Source: Bondarzewia mesenterica (Eukaryota > Basidiomycota > Agaricomycetes > Russulales > Bondarzewiaceae). Taken from it: 64,000 bases of DNA. The position numbers were made by a program, and so were the translations under genes. Shown here piece by piece: positions 48,545 through 59,942 of this stretch. The notes under the pieces are model-generated. The model was given only the letters and a program-made list of their open reading frames with translations. It searched no databases and was not told the origin of the DNA. Position 1 is the first letter of the stretch. The number at the start of each line of letters is the position of its first letter. Location of the stretch: assembly GCA_004802705.1 (NCBI GenBank), contig SGPL01000107.1:1-64000 (forward strand). Reading direction: 5' to 3'.

Positions 48545-51500
48545 TTATTTATAGGGGATACCTGTCAGAGTCAGATGATCAGCCGCGGATACAAACCACA
48601 CAACAAAACAAACCATCCTACCGTTTTGGATCTGCATACAGCAGTAGATGCAGGCACAGAAAGCACAAAAGAAAGACCGAATGATAGCGCATCGTTCAGT
48701 GGTGAGACGCAGGGCCAATCAGCGCAGATTACCACGCCAAGTAAGCATAAGACGCACCCTCTGGAATTCATCGTACGCCGTGCTCCTAACGTTCTCGTGC
48801 GCATTCTTGACAACGCTCAGCATCCAGTCCGCCGCCTGGCGCTCATTCAGCTCAAGCGCGAACCGGGCTCGCAGGCGTCGGATTGTGCCTTCGCCCTTGA
48901 AGCTTGGCAGGCCTGTGTCGAGCATCAATTGGACGGTGCTTATCAGCTGTTCGGCGTGCGGACGGATGGAGAGGTAGGCCTTGACGATCAGGTGCTGGAA
49001 AAGGGTATATCCTTGGGAGTAGCGTCCGCCCATGAGCACCACCATCTCGTGGTTCAACTTGAAGGAATTTGGTTCGAATTTGACACCCTGTGGATAGATG
49101 TGAGTTGCCATGAGCTTCAGGAAGGGGAACGATGGTACTCACTCCGGGACGTAATCATTGCAAAGGCATTGCAAAGCGCATCAATCAGTCGAAGAAAACT
49201 AGATCGTAGAATGGAAGAACTTATCTATGTCAAAGAGAAACCCAAAGTCTAAGAGCGCATAATGTTAATCGACACCAACCGAGAGAGAAACAAAAGTGCG
49301 AACCTATGTGAATGATATGTCCTTCTCCGTCTATCATGATGTTTCCGTTATGACGATCCTTGATCTGCAAAATGTAGCACGCGAGAGAGTACGCCGCCAT
49401 CGACTGAATGAAGTTTAATCGCGCCTTTTGGAACGCAACTGTGTCCGGTCCGCCATATTTGGCAACGAAAAAAGTCGAGCAGGTCGTTCACCTTCGCGCG
49501 ACCCATTTCGTCGCGGGAAGTGGCGTTCGGAACAACGTCGATCACACCACACTGTAAACTAGATCAGCAGCAAGCGGCCAGCTGTAGTAAGGGAACCTAC
49601 TCCAGGTGCAGTTGCAGTGACACGATAAGGGTACAAGTAGAGCATGAGTCCCACACTGGTAAATATGTTCTTGAACATTGCGATCAGCTGCAAAGCAAGA
49701 ACGTCCTGACGGCAATCGTCGCCGACTTTGAAAATGGCCTGCAACCAAACGTCCTGCTCTTGACGGTGCTCCTCGCCGCCCTCGTCACCATTCAGAAGGG
49801 AATCAGGATCAGTATCGATCACGACTTTCTGTTTGCGAACTTTGAAAGTTGCCATGAATGGAGCCTGAAAGCCGCCCGATGAGAATTTCGACACTTTGAC
49901 TTCACAGCCAGACGAGGTGACTGACCTTAGCGTGGCTTTGTAAAGGTCTTCCAGAGTTTTTGTCTATGTCCACTACCTTACCATCTGGGTTGCTGGGCAG
50001 ATAGACTCCAACATCTACCACAATCTTCGCCATCTCTTCATCGATTTTGGCCTGCGAAGCAAATTTAACCTAGTCTGACGAAGTAACAAATGAAGCACAT
50101 ACCTTCTTCTCAGGCTTCGTCTTCTTAATGTAAGGCTTCAATGTGCCCGATATTGAAGTGACTTCGTTGAAGAAGCCGAACTCGCGGTCATAGAAGTCCC
50201 TAGCCTCGCCAGACAGCGAGGTCACAATTTGATCAGTCATTTGATCTAATATAGGCTTCATGGGATCTTCCTGAAGCACCTTATCAATATCAAATACTCG
50301 ACAATTGCTGAGAATGCTACGAACCACTTCGGCGGCGTCATCCTTGTAGCAGTTGGCCTTCATGTTCCATATGATTTGGTGGCAGAATAGCTGGGAGATT
50401 TTTGCTGTTTCGAAAATGAAGCGTGTGACATACCCTACGACCACGAAATCAACAAATGCGTCTGATGAATCTGAACGGGTAAATCAGTACCCAGCTTATC
50501 ATAACGAAGGGCCTGCACGATTTGTGGGACGAAGAAAAAGGCCAAGTCGACAGGATGTTGTTCCAAGACTCGATGCGCGTATTGAAGGATCAAAGGGTCG
50601 CTGTGGTAGCGAGGCTCAAAAAACGCCACGGCAATGATAGGTGTTACAGGATCCCATATCAGCAGATGCTGCCAGTTTCGCCTAATCAGACGTCGAAGAC
50701 GAAAATCCGATTCAATATGCTGACCTTTAGGTCGCGACGAATAGTTGCATCAACTTTGTCGCCCAATAAGAAGGGTAAGGCCTCTGGCACGTGAAGAACA
50801 CTTCGCGTATTCGATCGGATGGACCGGCCAACCTCATTCGCAACGACAGGTTGCTTGAAACGTTCAGTAAAATGTACGGCGATAGCGGGATCAATCTCCC
50901 ACAAGGTACGAATGGCAGTAAGCCACTGGCTCTGCATTGAAGTTAGTACATAGATAATAACGGGGCGGAAGAGCACTCACCTCCAGCATCGTTCGCTCAG
51001 TTATTGTTGCGTAATCTGGTCCTCGCTTGAGATCATTCATTGGGTTCCCCCAGATGGACAGATGATACATCTCGTTTTCCACGAGAAGCTTTAGAGGAAT
51101 ACTCATGTTCTTCAGGCGCGCCACATAGGCTGGCAACGAGAACAAAATGCATATCGTCAGTTCTCGTATGAGGTTATTCCCCCAAGATAACATACCGGAA
51201 TCGATTGACGTGACATATGCTAACGCCAGACTGGAGATTTGATGAGACATGCGGACTGTGTCAGTTTGCAAGCACGACAAAAACTCCGATAGTAATTTAA
51301 GGTCGGCATCTATTTGCAGCCGATTGGCACCGTGAGACCACCTGTTTCAAATGATGAATATAGTGCCGCCTTGAACAGGAAGAATGACTCACTGTGGCCT
51401 CGCTGAGAACCAGGAGAAAGCCGCTATGTACAAACTCTCGCGGAGAATTTGTTCGCAGAATGAATCCAACCGCGAACTCTTCAGGGCCTCGAATCCGAAT

Positions 51501-54500
51501 AGGAGGAATGAAAATCGTGCTTCGCGCGCAAGTGGATGAGTACTGCTTTCATATGAGCGAAAAACTCTTCAAGCAAATGTGCCAGCTATCACCTAAGATG
51601 ACGGTGGGCTCTCGCCGAACGCAAAACCATGCGTTGCAGGAGAAGCATGAGACCAGGCTTGCGATATTTAGCCGCTTGTAAGCGACTGAACAGCATCTGC
51701 AAAATAAGTGTGTGAGGCGACAGGTGCCGGCGGGCGTTGTTTGTAGCTCGATCGATGGTTTCCTTGTCAGTGGGGGAGTAATCCACCGGGTGGTAAAATG
51801 GATCATTATAGCTGGAGAAAGCAGTAGATGAGTTTGTACAGGTAAACGTTGAAGGGGAAAAAGTTTTACTTCAAGTTTTTAGAGAAAATACCCCTCTCTT
51901 GCTTGATGGTCGCCATCCACGCTGAGTTAATCTCAGTCATTACAGCGATCTCAAACTCCGGCCTTTCTGAGATTACCCAGGTCCATATTTCAATTCCAGC
52001 AGATATTGAAGATGGAGTGAAGACTTCAAAGGGGAGAACAACGATGTAGTGAAGCAGACCGTGTTCATACTGGCAGTGCAATACGTCAGTCTTGAGTGGA
52101 TCACGTTCCGGTCAAATGTACCACCTTCATGATAGATATCAAAGCAGACGCGCAGCGGAACATTAGACGTTTCAGGTCTTGGATAGTCAAGGAACTGAAT
52201 TTCTCTCGAATGTCGTGAAGAGCAGCCGCCATCTTGGCCTTAAGCGCCTCTATTTCCGCTACGGGATCTTCATCGTTAGGAGCTGTCTCTAACTTGTGAC
52301 CTTAAAGGTATCCTTCAATATCCTCCTTGAAATAGTAAATCAAAGTCTTACCTCCCCTGCTAGCCAAACGAAGACCTGCAATTTCTCCTGCAAAGTATGA
52401 CTTAGAAGCCAATTGACTGGCCAGCATTTTTGAGCGATCGGGCTTGTACTTGGACAACAATGCAAGTGACGCTTGAGGATACGTGAGTGCTCGAAAGAAA
52501 AGATAACATGGAAATAAACATACTCATTTTTCTCTCGACAGGACCGATGGCCTTGCCAAATTGTTCCGCGATAGAAGCACCGAGGTCAACTGAATCAATG
52601 GGGGATAAAGATTGATTCACGGCCAAGTAATTCTAATAGGGACCAATTGGTTTCGCTGTCCCAGATTCATATTGATCGACATACCAGTAGAGTGGACTGC
52701 AATTCGACTGGTGCACGACTGAGAGCCAATTCAAACCAAAGCTCCGCACTCCTCTGGAGGTTGTTGAGAATGTCTCCCCGAACTTTGTAATCGTCACTGA
52801 GCTGTAGTGTGATATTCGCTCTCTCCGAGTGGAATTCATAGACAGGGTTGTACTGCAACGACATTAAATCATTGCTGAGCAAAAGAAACACTTTTTGACG
52901 GACCTCATCTATGAATTCATTCTCACAGGCGCGGCGTAGCAAAGTGAGGACTTCTAGAATGGCAAAAACGAGCGGTGGATCACATAGCAACGCCGGGAAG
53001 GACGTGATCAACTTGTGCAGATACTTGAATGAAACGTCCCGTGCTTTCAAAACGCGATGGGTGCTCCCTATCAATAGCGCACGAAGCTCCTTGGACATGT
53101 CTTCCGGTAAGGACTGCTCTCTTGCCTGCAGACTCAACTCTACTACAGAGTCATTCATGATCTATTGAATGACTCAAAAAGAAGGGCCAGGCAGACAGTT
53201 AATTGAATTTCGCACCTTTTCCGCCATTGAGTACATGCACGCGCTCAGCTCGGAATGCTCGTTGAGGCTGTTATTTGTGAAATAATAAAGAAGGGAGGAT
53301 GGAAGGCCACCCGTCGCGCGCATGATCTCGATATCATGCATGGTGAGCAACAAGATGACTTGTCCGGGGGACATAAACCGCACTTCGCCAACATGATGTG
53401 GAAGGTGCTTGATCAGAAGGTTGCGATGTTTCTGAAGCGCCTGGAGACAGGGTTGAGATTATTATTCGCAGAAGACGTCAACTCAACAATAATACTGACA
53501 TGCTGAGCAAAGCCCTGTCGGATCGAACAATTATACTCCACTTCGCTGACAAGAGAGTCGTGAGCCTCCTCTGAGACCAGAGGTGGTGTCTTGATCGCAA
53601 TGCGAGAAAGTGCCGGCTTCCGCCAATCTGTTGCAGATACCTCCTTCTCTTCCGGGACCGCAAACTGAAATAGTGTGCACAGAAACCACATACTTCGGAA
53701 TTGAGGGACGAGCTCGGATGATGCACTGCACTGAGGATTGTAGTCGGGATGACTTAGCAGCGCATCAATCGGAAGAAGTAATGAAACGAGCTGTTCAACC
53801 ATATCCTCAGTCTGTAGAAGGAGCGCACTATTAGAAGCGCAGCGCAGCCAAGATGAAGAATCAATTTCAGACCTTCGCATGGTGGTTCTCAATGGTCGCG
53901 TTCTGGATAGCAACGCCCTTATCGCAAAAAAGAGTCAGAAGTTCGTTGAGATATAGATCGTAGAACTCTGGTCTCCGATGTAACTCCTGCGCAAGCCTTG
54001 TTTGTGCAGCTAAAATCTGGACAATGGAGTACGATCAAATTTGAAACCAAGCTTTCCATTGACGGCACAGACTGACCATGTTGTTCGAAAATCGGGGATC
54101 GTCCGAATTTGCAGAAAGGTTGAGGGCAGAGAACACTCTGACGATATCCACAAATGATGATTCGGGAGCCTTCAATGCCAAATCAACAAGATTGTGCGCG
54201 ATCGCCGCCTCTGCAGTTGGTTCAGCAGACCTCAATCGCTGTACAAGCATTGCGATTGTAAGCTTCGTGACCTTGAAGTGTGAAAAACCTGAATATCATC
54301 TCCGGACGGTGGATTGAAGATGGAATACGCTACCTCTTCCTGTTGGAATTCTACGGCCAGCTGAGAGACCACGGAAATGGTGCTAATACCAATAAGCCTC
54401 CTTTCATCTTCTGTACAGCCACGGAGACCAGTCTCAACGGAGTGTAAAGTAAGATGTTCCGATCCAGAATACACGCTGCCCAATGATTGCGAAGGGTTCA

Positions 54501-56337
54501 AGCCCTCGTGCGTCTCTTTGCTGGTCGCGGCTATGTAGTTTAGTAGAGAGTACATATTTGACATGATCAAATCCTCTCCGGGGGCCAACTGTTGAAGCAT
54601 GAGGATCGCATCACTCTATGGAAGAAAGCAATCACCTTTATGCAAAGCGCAAGACATTTCGCGGCGGCAGCCAAAGGTGCAGGAGCCCGAGCACCGCCAA
54701 CAAACTCGTAGTCGAATGCAGGCAACGGGGAGGTGACAAACCGTCGAAGATGAAGGGCCATTGAGGTCGCGATATCAGGGAAACTATTCGAAAAATTAGT
54801 TGCCGATTCACATATACTGCCGGGAATAAACATACTGCTGCACAAGGATTGTAGTGGCCTTGAGAGCGGCTACCTGAACCAAACTATCCGCAATCGGAGT
54901 CTCACTGCTCAAGATGGCTTTCAGGCGAGAAAGCAAATTCTCATCCAGTTGGTGAAGAACGACAGCACAAACTGATCCAAGTTTCTACAAGACATATCGT
55001 CATCAAAACCCTAAACGAATAGGATGCAAGTCCGCTTACCAGACTTTCAGACATGGTCTCCCACGCATAGGTGTCGAGCGATGGCTCAGACTCCATCTCT
55101 TCAATTTGAACCAATAAATCAGTGAAACACTGCATAGTCAGATCGAGCGTCGACTTGAGCGCCGCTTGCACGCGAGTGTCAGTAATACCGTACTGAGAAG
55201 CGGTTCGTCGCGATAGAGTAGACCATGCTTTATTCGCTGCTGCTGCTTCAACCGTCTCTGTCCTATCTGATCTGGAAGGAACTTCGGGAGGACATAAAGC
55301 CTGGGCAAGGATAGTCCATTGAGCCTCAATCACACAGCACACCAAAAAGTAGCCGTTCAGAGGCCGTCCTCGGGAGACATATCGGGAGAGCAGGGTTTGG
55401 ATGTAATGAAGAGTTTCTGGTTCGCCAGCTTCGTCTTGAAAGACTTCCACCAGGAGGCGATTAAGGTGCAGGATGACATCAGGAGCGAAGATGATGTTGA
55501 GATCTTCGCAGAGACTATTCCATTCCTCAAAATGCCAAGGAAATGGTGTAGAAATTATGGCTCTGTAGAAACCGTGAAATGCAGGAGCGTAGTGTGTTAG
55601 AACATCGGCAGCTGCATCGGAATAGATTAGATGGGAAAGCAGACATCAAGGAGACAGATGCTCACGAGTGGCACTCTGCAGACCGTGCATTATAACGGAT
55701 ATAAATGTTGACATAGCATGAGAGATGGCCTTTCTATGATCAGGATGGATGTTGGCCAGCTTTAGAAGGGCGGCCACGGTAGAATATACGAGTTGGTCAG
55801 GTAGAGACCAATCTTCAATGAATGCGTCAAAATCATTCAGATTTCAGAACAATAAGGCATACCATCCCAGGTCAAGTTTTGGTCGAATTCGATGTATGGG
55901 ATATCGCGAAGTATATCGAGGAGGACAGGGACCGCGCTTGCCAGCAAAGGTTCGGAGAGGTTGACCGCAAGTTCTCCAAATCCAATATTGCAACGAACTT
56001 TAGAAGCAGGCTTTGGAACAAGTCAGCTCTCCTTGTCCACAAGCACTGGCGCAATGATATCCGGTTGCAGACATACCATGAACACCTTCTGTTCCAGCAC
56101 TGTTTTGGCATCGCCATTGAGTACTACGCCTTCCTGTATGGCCCGCGTGGTCACTTTCGACGTCACCAAATCGACGCAGGAGTCGAGGGTAGCATCAGAA
56201 TTCGGGTCATTGTAGGATTCGCCGATATTGGCAGCCAAGTCCGACAAGATAAGCTGATGAATGTTAAACTCTAGACTATTTGGAAAAAGTCAGAGCTTGA
56301 ATATCAAGGATTTTGCGAGAACAACAAACCAATCCAT
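48545..56337 (-). CDS. STT4: Phosphatidylinositol 4-kinase STT4 (PI4KA)
   Basis: Makes PI4P at the plasma membrane. The largest gene of the window, with many exons. The start [20 protein letters not shown] is made by the first exon (ATG at 56337) joined to the next. The long helical solenoid includes [30 protein letters not shown] and [20 protein letters not shown] near the C-terminus. The kinase domain has [39 protein letters not shown], the catalytic loop [20 protein letters not shown] and [17 protein letters not shown]. The end is [16 protein letters not shown] joined by two introns to IQNGIPYK-stop at 48545. DIGPGG requires an AT-AC intron and an 8-nt exon (see 49143-49224). A six-A run at 49467-49472 breaks the frame at [15 protein letters not shown]; five A would restore it. 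A cis role with neighbours is not evident. Confidence 0.9.
49143..49150 (-). other. STT4: 8-nt microexon in STT4
   Basis: GTCCCGGA on the minus strand supplies the second and third bases of a Gly codon, then Pro and Gly. It is followed by a good donor (GTGAGT) and preceded by AC. It completes the conserved DIGPGGVKF. Confidence 0.7.
49151..49224 (-). other. STT4: AT-AC intron in STT4, probably U2-type
   Basis: 74 nt beginning ATAAGT and ending GATTAC. The donor is like a GTAAGT donor with A at the first position, as in known U2-dependent AT-AC introns, and does not match the U12 donor ATATCCTT. A CTGAT branch-like motif lies inside. No GT-AG choice I tried gives the conserved residues. Confidence 0.7.
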
Positions 56338-56446
56338 GGCAGAGCGTTCTGTCCTCTCGCGATCGGAGGCCAGAAAGGTGCTCGAAGTGTGACGCTATAA
56401 AAGGTGTATAGCACTGTTGAGATTATTATGCTACACAACCATTCAG

Positions 56447-56539
56447 GACATCATAGCCAAGTGGTTACGGCGACAGATTCGAACTTCCGCGATTATCTGT
56501 TTCCCTTCGGGAGCGCAGGTTCGAATCCTGCTGGTGTCG
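56447..56539 (+). tRNA. tRNA-Ser (anticodon CGA) with an 11-nt intron
   Basis: The cloverleaf pairs fully. Acceptor arm GACATCA pairs with TGGTGTC, the D stem is GCC/GGC, the anticodon stem ACAGA/TCTGT and the T arm GCAGG-TTCGAAT-CCTGC. The anticodon CGA is at 56480-56482; an intron of 11 nt (56484-56494) sits after position 37, leaving the loop TTCGAAA. A long variable arm (TCCC-TTC-GGGA) is the serine class II feature. It lies in the interval between STT4 and the next gene. Confidence 0.93.
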
Positions 56540-56541
56540 AC

Positions 56542-56547
56542 TTTTTT
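56542..56547 (+). terminator. RNA polymerase III terminator (T6)
   Basis: Six T begin three bases after the discriminator base of tRNA-Ser, the usual pol III stop signal. Confidence 0.85.
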
Positions 56548-56652
56548 GTATACTTTCAGTGCCAAATTCATTGCCTCTTCTTTCCGCCTCACTTGAAGTT
56601 TCAGACAGTTACGGTCTTCCTTCTTCCTTCTTTCTTGACATCAATCTCATAG

Positions 56653-57944
56653 ATGGAACTTCAGTTCAACGATGTCTTCGACTTTACTTTTCTTCAATAT
56701 ATATTGTCTTCCGTGTCTTTCTCCAAGGACTGGGTCGTTCATTTCTGGGATGTCGGCCGCGTGCACAGTGGCCGATCACGATTCCATGCTGGAAGTCTCA
56801 TCGTGTTGCTGTGTCTCTCATTTCTGTTCCTCTTCCGCTGGTGCACTGGTCTTCGTGCGAGGGGGCCCACAACTAGTCAAACCACAGGGGCCCTCCAAGC
56901 TTTGCAGCAACTCATCATCCCAACGCGGTCGCGCTGGCCCGCTTTCTACTCCAGTCTCGCCGATTGCTCTGACTCAATGGGACGAAAAAGGCTATTTCTA
57001 TCCCTCTGAGCGTGCTCTGGCGGGATCTGGTCTCTGGGACGGTGGAGCTTAGGGATCCTGAGAGAATTTTGCATGCGCTTCTGGGTGTGGACCGGTTTAC
57101 GCTCGTTGATGGATGGCGTATCTCTGTCTACGTGGATGTCGATTTATGGAAGAGCGTGCTCGTCTGGTTTATGAGCGAGCGCTTGTTTCCTGCTGTCTTC
57201 CAGGTGAGCGTTTTTTTTTTTGGCGTGGTGTCCGCCCTGTGTATCATTTGCCTGTGGAAAGGGTTACGACCCCATTTGCAGATAGACGAATTTATTGCAG
57301 GTGCGTATATGCGTCTCCCCTCTTCTAGTCTCCTATTCTACTCGCGCTCAGAGCATTATGCGACCTCAGAAAACTGTCCATGTCATTCTTCCAATGCGCA
57401 CGAACTCGCCCAGCCTGCTTCGCTCGATCTGGATTTCGTACCACACACGCTCCTGGAACAGGTCTTCCGACGTCTGCATGCCCTACTGCCCAAGAACGCG
57501 CATATCACGCTCTACTTGACAACACGCACTGCCCCGACAATGATGAAATCCGTGTTTGACTCTTCCTTCGCCTTGGCCGCCCTCCCGTTCCTTCCGAGCG
57601 GTTTCTTCGCTCTCAGCCGCAGAAAGAATGCGTCTAGGAGAAATCACGATCTGAGTGCGCGCACTTCGCTGGCTCTGACGGCGTCTTTACATCATGTCAT
57701 TGAGAACCTGAGCTCTCGCGCTTCGCCATTTACGCTCATTTCTGCCGAGGACGTCTCCGCGACACGGTCGGACGAACTGCGCGGTGTCGAAGAGGCACTT
57801 CAATGCGACCGGCGCGTCCGCGCGGATACCATTGCGCGATGCGGAGTTGAGGGCTGGAGAGAAGCATACCTTCGTGCAGAGTGGGAGGCGGCGCTTTTGG
57901 ACGTGGGTGCTCTGAGGCGGTGGAAGATCGTCATCCGCAAGTAG
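56653..57944 (+). CDS. Hypothetical protein, exon structure unresolved
   Basis: The C-terminal part is well supported: RDPERILHALLGVDRFTLVD, VDLWKSVLVWFMSERLFPAV, then after introns DEFIAEHYATSENCPC, LEQVFRRLHALLPKNAHITL and EGWREAYLRAEWEAALLDVG, ending at TAG 57942-57944. The start is doubtful. The frame from the ATG at 56653 (MELQFNDVFDFTFLQYILSS, then one transmembrane-like segment) ends at 57009, just where the C-terminal frame becomes open (after a stop at 56970-56972). I find no clean GT-AG intron joining them, so either a splice site is unusual or one base is missing between about 56850 and 57010. The second intron donor is followed by a 12-T run. The family is not recognised. Confidence 0.45.
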
Positions 57945-58118
57945 CTTTTTGCATTCTTCGTATGCTTATAGAGTGAAAGGACCGCTGGTGAACTCTTCTT
58001 TTTCTGAAATCATTCTGTGGACTCCGAGTCATGATATGCTTGTTCTGGTACAATTGCTCTTCCATGAATTATTGTAAAAAAATTACCTCTCTCTTCGTGT
58101 ACGTGTTCATTCAAGTGA

Positions 58119-59814
58119 TCAAAATGTCAATGTTTCGACGATAGCGTCGAGTACGCGGACGGCGTCCGGGATGAAAAACTTCTCGTACTGCAAGCCAACC
58201 GGGGTACTGCGTCACATGTTTACATCGAGTCAGCGATCACCTCACCGTTATCAGAGAAATTAAAACTCACTCCCAGCCAGTCACCCTCTTAACTGGCGCA
58301 CTCAACTTCAAGAACGCTTTCTTCTGCACCTCCGCCGCGATCTCCGCGCCCACACCGCCCGTCTTGCTCGCCTCGTGCACGATGACCAGTCTGCCCGTCC
58401 ACTGCACGCTCTCCATGACCGTCTCAACGTCCCACGGCAAGATCGTGCGCAAGTCGATCAGCTCGATTTTCGCGGAGCGGATGGACGCGGGGACGTGTGG
58501 TGCGAGCGGGGCGGGCGGCTGTGCGAGCATGGAGAGCGCGGTTTCGCAGTGGTACAGTGGCGTTCCCCAGGAGAGGAGCGTCAGGTCCGACCCAGGTATC
58601 ACGGTTTCTGCGCGTCCGAGAGGGAGCTCAAAGTCATCCGTCGGTACGAGCTCGACTGAAGTGGCATGTTAATTACAAAACCTCGAGGGGATTCAGAGAT
58701 GGATGTACGAACTGGCGGAGCGATAGAGGACCTTCGGTTCCATGAAGATGACGGGGTTTGGATCTCGGATCGACGCCAGCAAGAGTCCCTTGGCCTGTAT
58801 TGGGCAACGCGGGATGACAATCTGGATATAAAAAAATAAAGTGAACAGAGTCGGCGGTGAAGAGATTTTTGTTACCTTCAACCCAGCAGCGCCCATGAAG
58901 TAGCCTTCTGGACTCTGAGAATGGTACAGGCCGCCATGGCCCACAGACATTGTTGGTGTCCGAACGGTCAGAGCGCCTACATTGAACTGTCCGCCACTGC
59001 GGTACCGGAACTTAGCCGCTTCATTTACGAGCTGGTGCAAATTTCGTGGGATTCGTTCAGCGAAGGGTGAGTTGGAGCATAACGTACTTGGTCGAAGGCG
59101 GGGAATATATAATCTGCAAACTGTATCTCTGCAATGGCAGTGTGGCCCATGGAGGCAAGTCCGATGCCGAATCCTGCGATACCCTGCTCGGATAGAGGCG
59201 TATTGAATACGCGTTCGCGACCTGATAAGAAGCGTGCGTGAGCAGAGCATTGACGGCCGAGGACAGTTACCACAGACCGAATTCTTCCGCAAGACCCTAC
59301 TCTCCGAGGATCAGGAATAGGTGCAGTTCGGTCGTACGGTCAGGACTTTACACACCATGGTACATCTGAAGACACCCCCAAAGGCGACGTCCTCTCCGAA
59401 CACGACGGCCGAGTCGTCCTTTGAGAGAGCAATGCTACGAGGCCCCGTTTGAACTGGAGAAGGAATTGATTGAGGAAGGAAAAGCACGCACCTCATAGCG
59501 TCTCTTACTGCCTGATACACATTCATTTTACGTGTTTCTCGGCCACCAATCCCTGGAGGACCGTCGGCATCGTCCCTCCATTGAATACCAGGCGTGCGGA
59601 GAGACGCATCGCGGGTTGAACGCAGGAGCTTGGATGTAGCTATCGAAGGCAAATGCCCTCCGGCAGGCGGGGGTTCGGTCGACTGCCAGCGTCGGCCACG
59701 GTGATTCTAATTATGTGGATGAAAGACGAGCTGAGCACGAAGCCAATTTTCACCTACATTCGAGGATATAATGCGTCGGGAGGCGCGGGCGGCGAGGGAG
59801 TGTGGGGAGAACAT
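58119..59814 (-). CDS. Branched-chain 2-oxoacid dehydrogenase E1 beta subunit, mitochondrial
   Basis: E1 beta of the complex that oxidatively decarboxylates the 2-oxoacids of Leu, Ile and Val. The first exon, [19 protein letters not shown] from the ATG at 59814, is a typical presequence and splices in phase to [13 protein letters not shown]. Family motifs are [96 protein letters not shown] and [39 protein letters not shown] and a last exon with [15 protein letters not shown] close the protein. [10 protein letters not shown] and YHSQSPE fit BCKDH better than pyruvate dehydrogenase. It is divergent from CreC across 128 bp. Confidence 0.93.
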
Positions 59815-59942
59815 GAGAGAGACCAATGGAAAGCGGGGTGCAAGATCCGGGGTAAGGCCCTTGGCGCGGGTGCCTTGTCAGGTCGACCAGGTCAGCTAAT
59901 CCCGCCTTGCTCATCCCGGCGCGCCGCCAGTCCTCCTCCACG
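59815..59942. promoter_or_regulatory. Compact bidirectional promoter, BCKDH E1 beta / CreC
   Basis: 128 bp between the two divergent starts. No clear TATA element; GC-rich. Confidence 0.55.

Noticed and set aside
49151..49224. U12-type (minor spliceosome) intron in STT4
   Set aside because: The borders are AT and AC, but the donor ATAAGT and the absence of a TTCCTTAAC-like branch site fit a U2-type AT-AC intron better.
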